Translations under genes and position numbers: made by a program
Shown here: in pieces, positions 46,908 to 56,929 of the stretch
How positions within the stretch are numbered: position 1 is the first letter of the stretch
Layout: every line of letters begins with the position of its first letter
Assembly (NCBI RefSeq): GCF_018200035.1
Contig: NZ_CP073581.1
Coordinates: forward strand, 1,918,501 to 1,982,500
Reading direction: 5' to 3'
Source of the DNA: Sulfitobacter albidus
GTDB taxonomy: Bacteria; Pseudomonadota; Alphaproteobacteria; Rhodobacterales; Rhodobacteraceae
Length of the DNA: 64,000 bases
The notes under the pieces: model-generated
The model's database searches: none
What the model was told of the DNA's origin: nothing
The model's input: the letters and a program-made list of their open reading frames with translations, nothing else

Positions 46908-47609
46908 ATGAGCACCGACAAGACACAGATCCGCAACGCCGCCACGGTCATCGTGATCCGTAACCGCACCGGCGCGCCCGAGATCCTGATGGGTCAGCGC
47001 GGCGCCAAGGCGGTGTTCATGCCCAATAAATTCGTCTTTCCCGGCGGGGCCGTGGATGCGGGCGACGCCAACATCCCGCTGGCCACCCCGCTGGGCGATC
47101 CCTGTGGCGCGCGGCTGGCCGAGGATGCGGATGCGACGCTGACCCACGCCATCACCGTCGCCGCCATTCGCGAATTGTGGGAGGAAACCGGCCTGATCCT
47201 CGGCGTGCCGGGCGTCTGGGAGGGCGACGTGCCGCTTGACTGGCAGACCTTTGCCGCGACGGGCCACGTGCCCACCGCCGCGCCTCTGCAATTCGTGTTC
47301 CGCGCCATCACCCCGCCGGGCCGCCCGCGCCGGTTCGACGCGCGGTTCTTTCTGGTGGACGTGGCCGACATCGCGACCGACCCGGATGATTTCTCCGCCG
47401 CCTGCGATGAGCTGAGCCACTTGCAATGGGTGCCGCTGAGCCGCGCGCGCGGCTTTGACATGCCCTTCATCACCGAGGTCGTGCTGGCCGAGATCGAGGC
47501 CCGCGCCGCCGACCCCGCCCCGCCCGCCTCGGTCCCGTTCTTCCGCAACGACGACGAGGAAAGCCTGTTCCTGCGCCTGCGCGGCCACAAGGCCTCCTAC
47601 GAGAGCTGA
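46908..47609 (+). CDS. NUDIX hydrolase
   Basis: 233 residues from ATG 46908. The Nudix box is shifted from the standard spacing but the core AAIRELWEETGLIL (RExxEE) is intact and preceded by FPGGAVDAGD. It hydrolyses a nucleoside diphosphate linked to some group; specificity cannot be read. It is paired with DUF983 upstream. Confidence 0.88.
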   Translation: MSTDKTQIRNAATVIVIRNRTGAPEILMGQRGAKAVFMPNKFVFPGGAVDAGDANIPLATPLGDPCGARLAEDADATLTHAITVAAIRELWEETGLILGVPGVWEGDVPLDWQTFAATGHVPTAAPLQFVFRAITPPGRPRRFDARFFLVDVADIATDPDDFSAACDELSHLQWVPLSRARGFDMPFITEVVLAEIEARAADPAPPASVPFFRNDDEESLFLRLRGHKASYES

Positions 47610-47683
47610 AACCCACCTCCATTCTGCCATAAAGCTGCCGCCGTTTCCTGGTCAGTAGCTTTATTAATAATGTGAGGTTTGGA

Positions 47684-47935
47684 ATGGAACTGATAATTGT
47701 AATCGCTATTTGCGCGGCCATCGCCCCAATCGGTCTGATAATTTTTGCCGTCGGACTCATCGCCGACATGGTCGCAGACCATCCGCGCGGGAACATCGTG
47801 GCCTTTGTCGGGCTCTTGCTGTTCTGCCTATCTGTCGCAGGTCCTTGGATCATTGTCGACAACGCGGCAGACCGGGTAGTCTTGATGATCGACGGTGGAT
47901 CGCTAACGACCGACACTACCAGCTTCCTCAGATAA
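47684..47935 (+). CDS. Small membrane protein of unknown function
   Basis: About 83 residues from ATG 47684 with GAGG at good spacing. Two hydrophobic stretches (IIVIAICAAIAPIGLIIFAV and VAFVGLLLFCLSVAGPWIIV) suggest two membrane helices. The local DNA (47610-47940) is lower in GC than the flanks, hinting at recent acquisition. I recognise no family. Confidence 0.5.
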   Translation: MELIIVIAICAAIAPIGLIIFAVGLIADMVADHPRGNIVAFVGLLLFCLSVAGPWIIVDNAADRVVLMIDGGSLTTDTTSFLR

Positions 47936-47936
47936 A

Positions 47937-48852
47937 CTAAACGAACAGCACCAACAGCAGGATCGAGGCCACCAGCACCGCCATGCCCAGCGCCTCGCGC
48001 CCGGTGATCCGCTCGCGAAAGAACAGGGTCGAGGCCATCACGGAAAAGATCAGCTCGACCTGCCCAAGCGCCTTGACGTAGGCCGCGTTTTGCAGCGTGA
48101 AGGCAATGAACCAGCACAGCGATCCGGCCATCGAGGTCAGCCCGATCCACACCGCCACCCGCCGCGCGGCCCAGACGCGGCCGATCTCTCCGGGTTCGCG
48201 CAGGCGCAGCCAGACCAGCATCACCGCCGTCTGGATCGCCACCACCGCGCAAAGCGTCACGCCCGCGCGCAGCAGCGGATCCTCCGCCGCGATCTGGAGC
48301 GATGCCCCCGGTACGTCACCGCCGAGACGGCGAAAAACGCGCCCGACGCGATCCCCAGCCCCGCCGCGCGGTTGCCCAGATCGCGCAGCGACAGACCCCG
48401 CGCGCCGTCCTTGCCCGACAGCAGCAGCAGCGCCAGCACCCCAGCAGGATCGCCCCCAGCGCGCCAAGGCTCACCGCATCGCCCAGCACCACCGCACCCG
48501 TGATCACGGTCAGGATGACTTCGGTCTTCTTGAACGTGATGCCCACGGCGAAATTGCGCGTCTTGAACAGCGCCACCACGCAGATCGTCGCGATGATCTG
48601 CGCCACCGCGCCAACGCTGCCGTAGATCCAGAAGGCGCCGCTCAGCGTCGGCAGGGCCGCGCCCGACGCGCGCAGATAGACCGCCAGCAGCACCACCACG
48701 ACCGGCAGCGCATAGACAAACCGCGAAAACGTGGCCCCCGCCGCCGTCAGCGTGGCGGTGGCCAGCACCTTTTGCAGCATGAAGCGCACGGTCTGGAACA
48801 GGGCCGCCGCAACGCTGGCGATGATCCACGGATCAGGAAGAAGCTGTGTCAT
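47937..48852 (-). CDS. DMT-superfamily (EamA-like) transporter, two frameshifts
   Basis: About 305 residues in three frames that join cleanly if one base is restored in the C4 run 48439-48442 (gives AILLGVLALLLL) and one in the C5 run 48305-48309 (gives VTYRGASLQIAAED). Ten hydrophobic helices arranged as two EamA-type repeats are expected and seen roughly. The start ATG at 48852 overlaps the desaturase gene by 20 bp. The substrate is unknown. Confidence 0.78.
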
Positions 48853-49783
48853 GCCCCTTGATTGCGCAGATCGGTGCTTCGCGCCAGTGCGGATGGGCCA
48901 CCGGCTCCTTTGCGCGCCACAGATAGCGCGCGAACACCTGCGCGTAGGATCGGTAGACATAGCCGTGGTTGCGCGCCACGTAAGCCTCCCGCCGTGCGGC
49001 GTAGAGGGCGGGCAGCCGGTACCACGGCACGGCCGGATGCATGTGATGCACCAGATGCAGGTTGTTGTTGAGAAACAGGAACGCCAGCGGCCCGCGATCC
49101 TCGATGATCACCGTGCGCCCCGAGACGCGCAGATGGGCCTGATGCTCAAGGAATGTGCGGATCTTGAGCACCGACAGCGCGCCGTAACAGGCGAGCAGGT
49201 AGGCCCACAGCGGCAGCGCTGACAGCGCCACCAGCACCAGCGTCAGGGCGACGCCGGGCAGATGCGCCAGCCAGTCACGAAGCACATGCGGCGCGCCCGC
49301 CCGGATCGCGCGCAGATCGTCGCGCCAGAAAAGATAGGTGCCAATCGCAGGCCCCAGCAGGATGCGCCCCGCCAGCGTGTTGTTGATCCGCAAAATTCCT
49401 CGCACCACGCGGGGCAAGCGCGCCCAGACACCCGGATCCAGATAGGCGCTTTCCGGATCGTCGTAGGGATCGGTCAGCGCCGCGTCGCGGTGGTGCGCCA
49501 GATGCAACCGTTTGAACCGCAGATAGGGGATCGCCAACCCCGGCTGCCACAGGCCCAGCACCGTCTCGGCGCCCGCGTGGCCAAACGGATGACCATGCAG
49601 GATCTCGTGGGTCAGCGAGCTGTGCAGCGTCAGCGCCGGGATCAGCAACACCACCGCCAGCCATCCCAGATCTCCCGGCAGCGCCAGCGCCGCTGCCCAG
49701 ACCCCGCCAAAGACGACGATCAAGGCTAGCGTGGGCAGATCGCGCAGCGCACTCCTGCGCGCGCCGGGACTGTGTGTGTGCAT
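48833..49783 (-). CDS. Fatty acid desaturase family protein
   Basis: 316 residues of membrane di-iron type. The three histidine boxes are present: HEILHGHPFGH, HLAHHRD and NNLHLVHHMHP. Hydrophobic segments surround them as usual. It may act on fatty acids or on another lipid such as a carotenoid or beta-hydroxylated chain. Divergent from the XRE gene, with a palindrome between them, so that regulator is the likely controller. It is cotranscribed with the overlapping DMT transporter. Confidence 0.9.
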   Translation of the reverse strand: MHTHSPGARRSALRDLPTLALIVVFGGVWAAALALPGDLGWLAVVLLIPALTLHSSLTHEILHGHPFGHAGAETVLGLWQPGLAIPYLRFKRLHLAHHRDAALTDPYDDPESAYLDPGVWARLPRVVRGILRINNTLAGRILLGPAIGTYLFWRDDLRAIRAGAPHVLRDWLAHLPGVALTLVLVALSALPLWAYLLACYGALSVLKIRTFLEHQAHLRVSGRTVIIEDRGPLAFLFLNNNLHLVHHMHPAVPWYRLPALYAARREAYVARNHGYVYRSYAQVFARYLWRAKEPVAHPHWREAPICAIKGHDTASS

Positions 49784-49867
49784 CTCTGGCTCCCTTTGGC
49801 TGCGCTCAGCCTAGGGGGCATCCCAACGGCCCAGCTATTCGGAAAATTGTTCACTATTGGCAAAATC

Positions 49868-49883
49868 GGTGATTATTATCACC
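49868..49883. promoter_or_regulatory. Putative operator between desaturase and XRE genes
   Basis: A perfect hyphenated palindrome GGTGAT-TATT-ATCACC lies just before the XRE start (49886), in an AT-rich stretch shared by both divergent promoters. Size fits a Cro/CI-type operator and suggests autoregulation. No ribosome site is visible for the XRE gene. Confidence 0.5.
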
Positions 49884-49885
49884 AG

Positions 49886-50731
49886 ATGTCGCCCCCAACA
49901 CCCAAACACACCCGCGCCACCCAATGCCGCGCCCGTCTGCGCGACGCGATGGGCCGCGCCGGGCTCAGTCAAAGCGCGCTCGCCCGTGCCGCCGGCGTGG
50001 ATCGCTCGACCCTGTCGCAATGGCTTAAGGACACGGGCGCGCGCATGCCCGGTGGCCACCTGCTGGCCGATTGCGCCGCCGCACTCGGGGTCTCGAGCGA
50101 TTGGCTCCTCGGCCTCTCGGACCGGCCCGAAACCACGGCGGCGGTGCTGAAAAACACGCTCTCGCTCAGTCAGGCGCCGCGCGCGCTGGTGGACGAACAG
50201 ATCTTTGACTGGCACCGCGAGGCGGCGGGCTACAAGATCCGGCATGTGCCCGTTGGCCTGCCCGACATGCTGAAAACCCGCGCGATGCTGGAATGGGAAT
50301 ACGGGCCGCATCTGGGCCGCACGACCGAACAGGCCATCAACGCCTCCGAAGACCGTCTGGCGTGGATGCGGGGCGCGCAATCGGACTACGAAATCGCGAT
50401 ACCGCTTTTCGAGATCCACAGCTTCGTGCGCGGCACCGGCTACTACGAAAGCCTGCCCCACGCCGCCCGCCACGCCCAGATCGCGCGGCTGACCGATCTT
50501 GCCACGACGCTCTACCCGCGCCTGCGCCTGTCACTCTTCGACGCACGCAGGCTCTATTCCGCGCCGATCACGCTCTTTGGCCCGCTGCTGGCGGTGATCT
50601 ATACCGGCGGGCACTACATGGCCTTCCGCGACCGCGAGCGGATCACGCTCTTCACCCAGGATTTCGACCGCCTGGTGCGCGAGGCAAGCGTGCCCGCCCA
50701 CGGTTTTGCCCGCCATCTGGGATCGCTCTAG
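49886..50731 (+). CDS. XRE-family transcriptional regulator
   Basis: 281 residues from ATG 49886. N-terminal Cro/CI helix-turn-helix: MGRAGLSQSALARAAGVDRS with STLSQWLKDTG, ADCAAALGVSSDWLLGLSD. The C-terminal 170 residues form an uncharacterised domain (FEIHSFVRGTGYYESLPHAA, YTGGHYMAFRD) that may bind a ligand. Divergent from the desaturase; its stop shares a CTAG with the convergent SDR gene. Confidence 0.9.
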   Translation: MSPPTPKHTRATQCRARLRDAMGRAGLSQSALARAAGVDRSTLSQWLKDTGARMPGGHLLADCAAALGVSSDWLLGLSDRPETTAAVLKNTLSLSQAPRALVDEQIFDWHREAAGYKIRHVPVGLPDMLKTRAMLEWEYGPHLGRTTEQAINASEDRLAWMRGAQSDYEIAIPLFEIHSFVRGTGYYESLPHAARHAQIARLTDLATTLYPRLRLSLFDARRLYSAPITLFGPLLAVIYTGGHYMAFRDRERITLFTQDFDRLVREASVPAHGFARHLGSL

Positions 50732-51474
50732 AATTTGGGATCGGGGTTTTCAGTATGGCCGTCCACGGCGATCACCTGCCCCGACACAAGCCGCGCCGCG
50801 TCAGAGCCCAGAAACACCGCCATATCCGCCACATCCTGCGCGGTCACGAAACTGCGCATCGACGTGCCCGCCGCATAGCCCGCGTAGACCGCATCGCGTG
50901 TCATGCCCTTGATCGCCGCCTCGCGCGCCAGCACACCCTCCATGCGCGGGCCCTCAACGGCGCCGGGGCAGATGGCGTTGGCGCGGATGCCAAAGGGGCC
51001 CAGCTCCATCGCGAGGGTTTTCATCAGGCCGATCACCGCCCATTTCGCCGCCGCATAGGGCGCGCGGTTGGGATAGCCGTAGATGCCCGCGGTCGAGGAG
51101 GTCAGCACAATCGCGCCCCGCCCCGCCGCCTTCATCGCCGGGGCCGCGTGTTTGGCCACCAGAAACGCGCCCTCAAGGTTGACCGACACGCAGGCGCGCC
51201 AGTCGGCCAGGGCGATATCCTCGACCAGCGCCGTCGGCCCGGCGATGCCCGCATTGGCGCAGAGCACATCGAGCGTTCCGATCTCGGCGATGACCGCCGC
51301 CATCGCGGCCTCATCCACCGCATCCGCCTGCCGGCTGCGCCATGTCCTCGGCAATTCCGCCAGCGCGGCACCATCCACGTCCGTCACCCAGACCGTATGC
51401 CCCGCCGCCTCAAACGCAGCCCCCATGGCGCGCCCGATGCCGCTGGCCCCGGCGGTGATGAGCACATGGCTCAC
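50728..51474 (-). CDS. Short-chain dehydrogenase/reductase (SDR)
   Basis: 248 residues from GTG 51474 (GTGA overlap with the upstream stop). Cofactor motif VLITAGASGIGRAMG (TGxxxGxG), NAG motif LCANAGIAG, catalytic Ser in LTSSTAGIYG and Tyr-x3-Lys in YAAAKWAVIG. Last gene of the carnitine operon. It could reduce or oxidise a 3-oxo/3-hydroxy acid from acetoacetate; that is inference. Confidence 0.92.
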   Translation of the reverse strand: MSHVLITAGASGIGRAMGAAFEAAGHTVWVTDVDGAALAELPRTWRSRQADAVDEAAMAAVIAEIGTLDVLCANAGIAGPTALVEDIALADWRACVSVNLEGAFLVAKHAAPAMKAAGRGAIVLTSSTAGIYGYPNRAPYAAAKWAVIGLMKTLAMELGPFGIRANAICPGAVEGPRMEGVLAREAAIKGMTRDAVYAGYAAGTSMRSFVTAQDVADMAVFLGSDAARLVSGQVIAVDGHTENPDPKF

Positions 51475-52942
51475 CGCGGCGCCCCAATCGCGCGGCCCAC
51501 GCCCTCGGGCATCGGCAGCCCGGCGTGGCCTGCGGCGAAACGCACCAGTGCCGCCTCGATCGCCGGGCCGGGCGGGCACGGCTTGCGGGTCTCAAGGCTC
51601 ACGTGCAGCAGGAAATGCTCGCCGGTCGCCAGCAGCCGCTCCCCCTCGTGCATCTCGTGGAACAGATGCATCTTCTTGCCCTCCCCCAGAATGACCCGCG
51701 TGCGGATGCTGATCACAGCGCCCGCGTGCACCTCGTCGATATGGCGGATATGCGTCTCGGCGGTGAAATAGCTGCCGCCGGATTTGATGTATTCCGCGTC
51801 ACAACCGATGATCTGCATGAAGCGGTCGGTCGCATCGGCAAAGGCGTGCAGATAGCGCGATTCCGTCATGTGCCCGTTGTAATCCGTCCAGTCGAGCGGC
51901 ACGGTGCGCTGCGCGGTCTCGACCAATTCACCGGCGGGCAGATCGGCGGCGGCGGCGGCATGCACCGTGCCCGCGCGCAGCTGCGCCTCATGCGCGTTAA
52001 TGAGCGCGCCCGCCCCCCAATCCTGCGCCTTGAGCCCGCGCATCATGGTCACAAGGTTGTTGTCGCGGATGCGCTCCAGCTGGCGGATCGAAAACGCCCC
52101 CGATTGCGCGTCGGATTGATCCGCGATCAGATCCACCAGCTCAGGTGTGAAATCGGGCACATCCATCAGTTTGGTCCAGGGCCATTTCAGCGCAGGGCCG
52201 AACTGCGCCATGAAATGCTTCATGCCCGCCTCGCCGCCTGCCACGCGGTAAGTCTCGAACAGGCCCATCTGCGCCCAGCGGATGCCAAAGCCGTAGCGGA
52301 TCGCGTCGTCAATTTCTTCGGTGGTGGCGATACCGTCCTTGACCAGCCACAGCGCCTCGCGCCAGACGGCCTCTAGGAAACGGTCGGCCACATGGGCGTC
52401 GATTTCCTTTTTCAGGTGCAGCGGATGCATCCCGATGCCGCGCAGAATATCCTGCGCGCGCGCCAATGTGGCCGGGTCCGCGTCGGGGGCCACCAGCTCC
52501 ACCAGCGGCAGCAGGTAGACCGGGTTGAATGGATGCGCGACCATGATCTGGCCGGGCCGGGCCGCCTTCTCGCGCAGCTGCGACGGCTTGAAGCCGGAGG
52601 TGGACGAGCCGATCACCGCCTCCGCCGCGCAGGTCGCCTGAATTTCCGAGAATGTCGCGTGCTTGATCTCCAACCGCTCCGGCACGCTTTCCTGTATCCA
52701 CGCCGCCCCGCGACGGCCTCGGCAATCGTGTCGTGAAAGCTGACCGTGCCCTCTGGCGGCAGCGCCACATCCGTGAGACCGGGCAGCGAGCGGCGGGCGT
52801 TGGCCATCACCTCCGTGATCTTGCGCTTGGCCTCCGGGTCGGGGTCGAACACCCGCACCGCCCAGCCGTTGAGCACAAAGCGCGCGGCCCAGCCGCCGCC
52901 AATGACGCCACCGCCGATGATTGCTGCCGTCTTTTGCATCAT
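51471..52942 (-). CDS. L-carnitine 3-dehydrogenase fused to a thioesterase domain (one frameshift)
   Basis: About 490 residues after restoring one base in the C4 run 52706-52709 (gives AEAVAGAAWIQESVPERL). N-terminal NAD fold AAIIGGGVIGGGWAARF, then the 3-hydroxyacyl-CoA dehydrogenase-like part (VIGSSTSGFKPSQLREKA, AHPFNPVYLLPLVELV). The C-terminal about 150 residues form a hotdog thioesterase (LDWTDYNGHMTESRYLHAFA). The length equals the known carnitine dehydrogenase-thioesterase fusions. Role: carnitine to 3-dehydrocarnitine, and hydrolysis of betainyl-CoA. Starts with ATGA overlap after AAGGAG. Confidence 0.9.
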
Positions 52943-53502
52943 AGCTCCTTGAGGAATGTCGTATCGTATCCGTTGAAATCGAGGATTTCGCGCGCCGCGC
53001 GGATCCTGTCGGCGCCGCCGGTTGCGGCACGGTCGAGGATCCACGCAAATGTCCCGTCGGGGGAGCCAACGAGGGCCGTGCGAAAGCCCTCATCCACCCA
53101 CAAAACCCACAGGCGGCGCTGCTCCCCGCCCGGCATGGTGATCACATAGCGGCCCGGCCCCGTCCGGCGCGTCGGCAGATCCTCGGCGGCGGTGAAGCAG
53201 ATGCCCGCCGGGTCGCAGACATCCGCACCGATGCGGAAGGTGCCACCGCGAAAGGCAAGCTGTTCGAACTTGTCGGCCTCGGGCAGTACCGCGCGCACCC
53301 GCCACAGCCCGGCGAACTTCGCCGCGTCAAAGCGCGAGGTCACGCCGATGGGCACGTTCGCGTCGCGGTAGCTGGGCGCGGTGGTGACGCCACTGCCCAC
53401 CGGCGCGTTGCAGGCCGCCAAAGCCGCGAGCACGAAACAGGCGACAATCGTATGCACACGCGGTGCACGCACGGTGTACGCCCGGTGCACGCCGGTTTTC
53501 AC
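52939..53502 (-). CDS. Lipocalin-like lipoprotein
   Basis: 187 residues from GTG 53502, overlapping the BKACE stop. A hydrophobic signal ends in lipobox LAAC (FVLAALAACNAPVG). The mature chain (FAGLWRVRAVLPEADKFEQL, GPGRYVIT, LWVLWVDEGFRTALVG, FAWILDR) has the spaced Gly-x-Trp and beta-strand pattern of bacterial lipocalins. It sits inside the carnitine operon between two metabolic enzymes, both by 4-bp overlaps. Confidence 0.72.
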   Translation of the reverse strand: MKTGVHRAYTVRAPRVHTIVACFVLAALAACNAPVGSGVTTAPSYRDANVPIGVTSRFDAAKFAGLWRVRAVLPEADKFEQLAFRGGTFRIGADVCDPAGICFTAAEDLPTRRTGPGRYVITMPGGEQRRLWVLWVDEGFRTALVGSPDGTFAWILDRAATGGADRIRAAREILDFNGYDTTFLKEL

Positions 53503-54410
53503 CGCGGCGCCCGCTTTTGCAGGCCCAAACGCTCGCGTACCTGATCCGGCCCGATCAGCGTGGCACCCATCCCCTCGATGATGCCGCGTGCCTTCGTGAC
53601 CAGCTGATGGTTCTCCGCCAGCACGCCCTTTTCGAGCCACAGGTTGTCCTCCAGCCCGACGCGCACATGCCCGCCCGCCAAGACTGAGGCGGCGACATAG
53701 GCCATCTGGTTGCGCCCCAGACCAAAGGCCGAAAACGTCCAGTCGTCGGGCACGTTGTTCACCATCGCCATGAAGGTATTGAGGTCATCCGGCGCGCCCC
53801 ACGGCACCCCCATGCACAGCTGCACCAGCGCGGGGCTGTCCAGAACACCGTCCTTGACCAGTTGCTTTGCGTACCAAAGATGGCCGGTATCAAACGCCTC
53901 GATCTCGGGCTTCACGCCCATGTCGGTCATCATCTGACCCATGGCCGTCAGCATCCCCGGCGTGTTGGTCATCACATAGTCGGCCTCGGCGAAATTCATC
54001 GTCCCGCAATCGAGTGTGCAGATCTCCGGCAGGCACTCCGCGATATGGGCCAGCCGCTCCGTAGCACCCGCCATATCCGTGCCCATCTCATTGAGATCCA
54101 TGGGGTTTTCCACGTCCCCAAAGACCAGATCACCACCCATCCCGGCGGTCAGGTTCAGCACCACATCGGTGTCGCTGTCGCGGATCCGCTCGGTGACCTC
54201 GCGAAACATCCCCACATCGCGCGAGGGCGCGCCTGTTTCGGGATCGCGCACGTGGCAATGCACCACCGCCGCCCCCGCCCGCGCCGCCGCGATGGCGCTG
54301 TCGGCGATCTGCTGCGGCGAGCGGGGCACGTGGTGGCTGCGGTCCTGCGTGGCGCCCGATCCGGTCACGGCGCAGGTGATGAACACCTCTCGGTTCATAG
54401 ACAATGGCAT
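53499..54410 (-). CDS. BKACE-family beta-keto acid cleavage enzyme (3-dehydrocarnitine type)
   Basis: 303 residues. TIM barrel with zinc ligands VVHCHVRDPETG and later HVRVGLEDN, and LGRNQMAYVAASVLAGGH. The family condenses a beta-keto acid with acetyl-CoA and splits off acetoacetate. Next to carnitine dehydrogenase it most likely converts 3-dehydrocarnitine to betainyl-CoA and acetoacetate. The first ATG (54410) and one four codons later are both possible starts. It heads the operon. Confidence 0.9.
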   Translation of the reverse strand: MPLSMNREVFITCAVTGSGATQDRSHHVPRSPQQIADSAIAAARAGAAVVHCHVRDPETGAPSRDVGMFREVTERIRDSDTDVVLNLTAGMGGDLVFGDVENPMDLNEMGTDMAGATERLAHIAECLPEICTLDCGTMNFAEADYVMTNTPGMLTAMGQMMTDMGVKPEIEAFDTGHLWYAKQLVKDGVLDSPALVQLCMGVPWGAPDDLNTFMAMVNNVPDDWTFSAFGLGRNQMAYVAASVLAGGHVRVGLEDNLWLEKGVLAENHQLVTKARGIIEGMGATLIGPDQVRERLGLQKRAPR

Positions 54411-54473
54411 GGGTATCTCTCTTTCGTTTCGGCGCGAAGATGCAGGGGCCGCAGCGCCAATGCAAACCCCAAT

Positions 54474-55526
54474 TCAATAGGGCATCGGATGGGCGCGGTG
54501 CGCGGCATCCAGATCCGCCATGACCTCTTCACCCAACGTCAGATCCATGCCTGCAAGGATGTGATCGAGCTGCGGTAACGTCGTCGCGCCAAAGATCGTG
54601 GAGGCCATGAAGGGCCGGTCGCGCACGAACGCCAGCGCCATGTGGATGGGATCGATCCCGTGCCGTTCGGCCACCGCGATATAGGCCGCCGCCGCCGGGT
54701 TGGCGCGGTCGGTCATGCGCCCGCCCATCTCGGGATTGAGCGACCGGCGTGAGCCTTCGGGGATATCGCCGCCGATGTATTTGCCCGTCAGAAAGCCTGC
54801 GGCCAGCGGGGAAAAGCTCAGCATTCCAATATCCTCGTTGCAGCACGCCTCGGCCACGTCCGTATCGGCCAGACGGCACATCAGCGAGTATTCATTCTGC
54901 ACGCTCGCGATGCGCGGCCCGGCGCCACGCTCGGCGGCCTCGGCCCATTGCGTCAGGCCCCAGGCGCTCTCGTTGCTCATGCCAAAGGCGCGGATGCGGC
55001 CCGCGTCCACCTCGCGCTGCAGCGCGCCGAGGCAGTCGTCGATATTCTGCTTCACTGCCGCAGGATCCTGCCCGGAAGGGTCATACGTCCAGTTCTGCCG
55101 AAACATGTAGCTGCCGCGATTGGGCCAGTGGAACTGGTAGAGGTCGATGTAATCGGTCTTGAGCCGCTTGAGCGAGCCTTCGATCGCCTCGGGGATCGTT
55201 TGCGCGGTGATCTCGGACCCGTCGCGCACATGCGCCAGCCCCGCGCCCGAATGCTTGGTCGCGAGCACAAAGTGATCGCGCCGCCCCACCCGCGCGATCC
55301 AGTCGCCGATGATCTCTTCGGTGCGGCCGATGGTTTCCTTGGCCACGGGGTTGACCGGATACATCTCGGCGGTGTCGAGAAAATTGATCCCCGCCGCCAG
55401 CGCGCGGTCGATCTGCGCGTGGGCTTCCGCCGGTTCCGTCTGCGTGCCAAAGGTCATCGTGCCCAGGCAATAGGCCGACACCTCGATCCCGGTGCGGCCC
55501 AGTTGGTTCATTTTCATTGCGCTCAT
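54474..55526 (-). CDS. Aldo/keto reductase (Tas-like)
   Basis: 350 residues. Substrate and catalytic features: LGTMTFGTQTEPAEAH, NFLDTAEMYPV (Asp and Tyr), VLATKHSG (Lys), YIDLYQFHWPNRG (His), and the cofactor segments AFGMSNESAW and VQNEYSLM. C-terminal FGATTLPQLDHIL. The natural substrate is unknown. It is separated from the BKACE gene by 63 bp and divergent from the MFS gene. Confidence 0.92.
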   Translation of the reverse strand: MSAMKMNQLGRTGIEVSAYCLGTMTFGTQTEPAEAHAQIDRALAAGINFLDTAEMYPVNPVAKETIGRTEEIIGDWIARVGRRDHFVLATKHSGAGLAHVRDGSEITAQTIPEAIEGSLKRLKTDYIDLYQFHWPNRGSYMFRQNWTYDPSGQDPAAVKQNIDDCLGALQREVDAGRIRAFGMSNESAWGLTQWAEAAERGAGPRIASVQNEYSLMCRLADTDVAEACCNEDIGMLSFSPLAAGFLTGKYIGGDIPEGSRRSLNPEMGGRMTDRANPAAAAYIAVAERHGIDPIHMALAFVRDRPFMASTIFGATTLPQLDHILAGMDLTLGEEVMADLDAAHRAHPMPY

Positions 55527-55644
55527 CCCTGTCGTGCCAAATTCCTGCCAGACTACGCGGCCTGCGCATGCTCACAAGCGCAAAGAGACATCATCTGTCG
55601 CAAACGGGGTTTCCTTTGGCGCGGCTTGGGCGCAAGGATCGCGG

Positions 55645-56876
55645 ATGCGTATGATCGTCTCCTTCGCGGCGCTGTTTCTGTCGGTGGCCCTGTTGCAGCT
55701 CAGCTCGGGCGGGGTTGGCCCGCTGGATGTGCTGTCGGGCACCGAGCTGGGATTTTCACGCCAGCAGATCGGCTTTTTGGGATCGGCGCATTTTCTGGGC
55801 TTCTTCATCGGCTGCTGGATCGCCCCACGCCTGCTGGGCAGCGTCGGCCACAGCCGGGCATTCGCGGCCTTTACCGCGTCGGGCAGTATCGGGCTGATCG
55901 GGCATATGATGATCGTGGACCCCACCGCCTGGGCGTTGATGCGCGTGGGCTCGGGGCTGTGCGTGGCGGGGTGCTACACGGTGGTCGAGGCGTGGTTGCA
56001 GGCCAAGGTCACCAACGAGACGCGCGGCCGCGCCATGGGCACCTACCGGATGGTCGACATGACCGGATCGCTTGGCGCGCAGCTGCTGATCGGGTTTCTG
56101 GCGCCTGCCAGCTATGTCTCGTACAATCTGCTGGCGATCCTGTGCTGTGCCGCCCTGCTGCCGATCACCATGACCAAGGTGCAGCAACCCGAAACCCCTG
56201 CCTCCCCCGCCTGCGGCCTGCGCTGGCCTACACCCGCTCCCCGCTCGCGGTGGCCGGCGTGATCGTCGCGGCGCTGTCGAGCGCGTCCTTCCGTATGGTT
56301 GGCCCGATCTACGGGCAGGAAGTCGGGCTGAGCGCTGGGCAGATCGGCTGGTTTCTGGGTGCCTTCGTCATCGGCGGCGCGCTGGCGCAGCTGCCCGTCG
56401 GCTGGCTGGCGGATAAATACGACCGCCGCTGGGTGCTGATCTGGCTGTCGGTGGCGGCGATGCTTGGCTGTGCCGTGACCGTGGGCGCGTCCGGCAGCGG
56501 GGTCTGGGGGGTGATGCTGGCCTCGGGCCTCTTTGGGCTGACGACCTTCCCGATCTATTCGGTCGCCGCCGCGCACGCGCATGACTACGCGTCCTCGGAT
56601 GAGCGGGTCGAGCTGTCGGCGGCGCTGATGTTCTGGTTTGCCATGGGCGCCATCGCCGCCCCCTACGGCGCATCGATCCTGATCGAAAACTACGGGCCCG
56701 CGGCCCTGTTCGCGATGCTGGCCACCGGGCACGGGGTGCTGATCGTGTTCGGCCTGTGGCGGATGCGTGCGCGCAAGGGCCGCGCCCCGCGCACCCGCTA
56801 CGTGCCGGGCCTGCGCACCACATTCACCATCGGGCGCCTGACGGGGCGGTTGCGCGACGAAGGCCCGAAGGACTAG
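55645..56876 (+). CDS. MFS transporter (YbfB/YcaD-like), one frameshift
   Basis: About 410 residues once one base is restored in the C5 run 56204-56208 (gives [18 protein letters not shown]). Twelve membrane segments are expected; the typical motif A-like [16 protein letters not shown] lies in the second half. The start at 55645 has AAGGA upstream. The cargo is unknown. It ends about 50 bp before metG. Confidence 0.82.
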
Positions 56877-56929
56877 CCCTCGCCCATGCCCCCTGCTACA
56901 CCGCGCGGCAGACAGCAAGGGCGCATACC

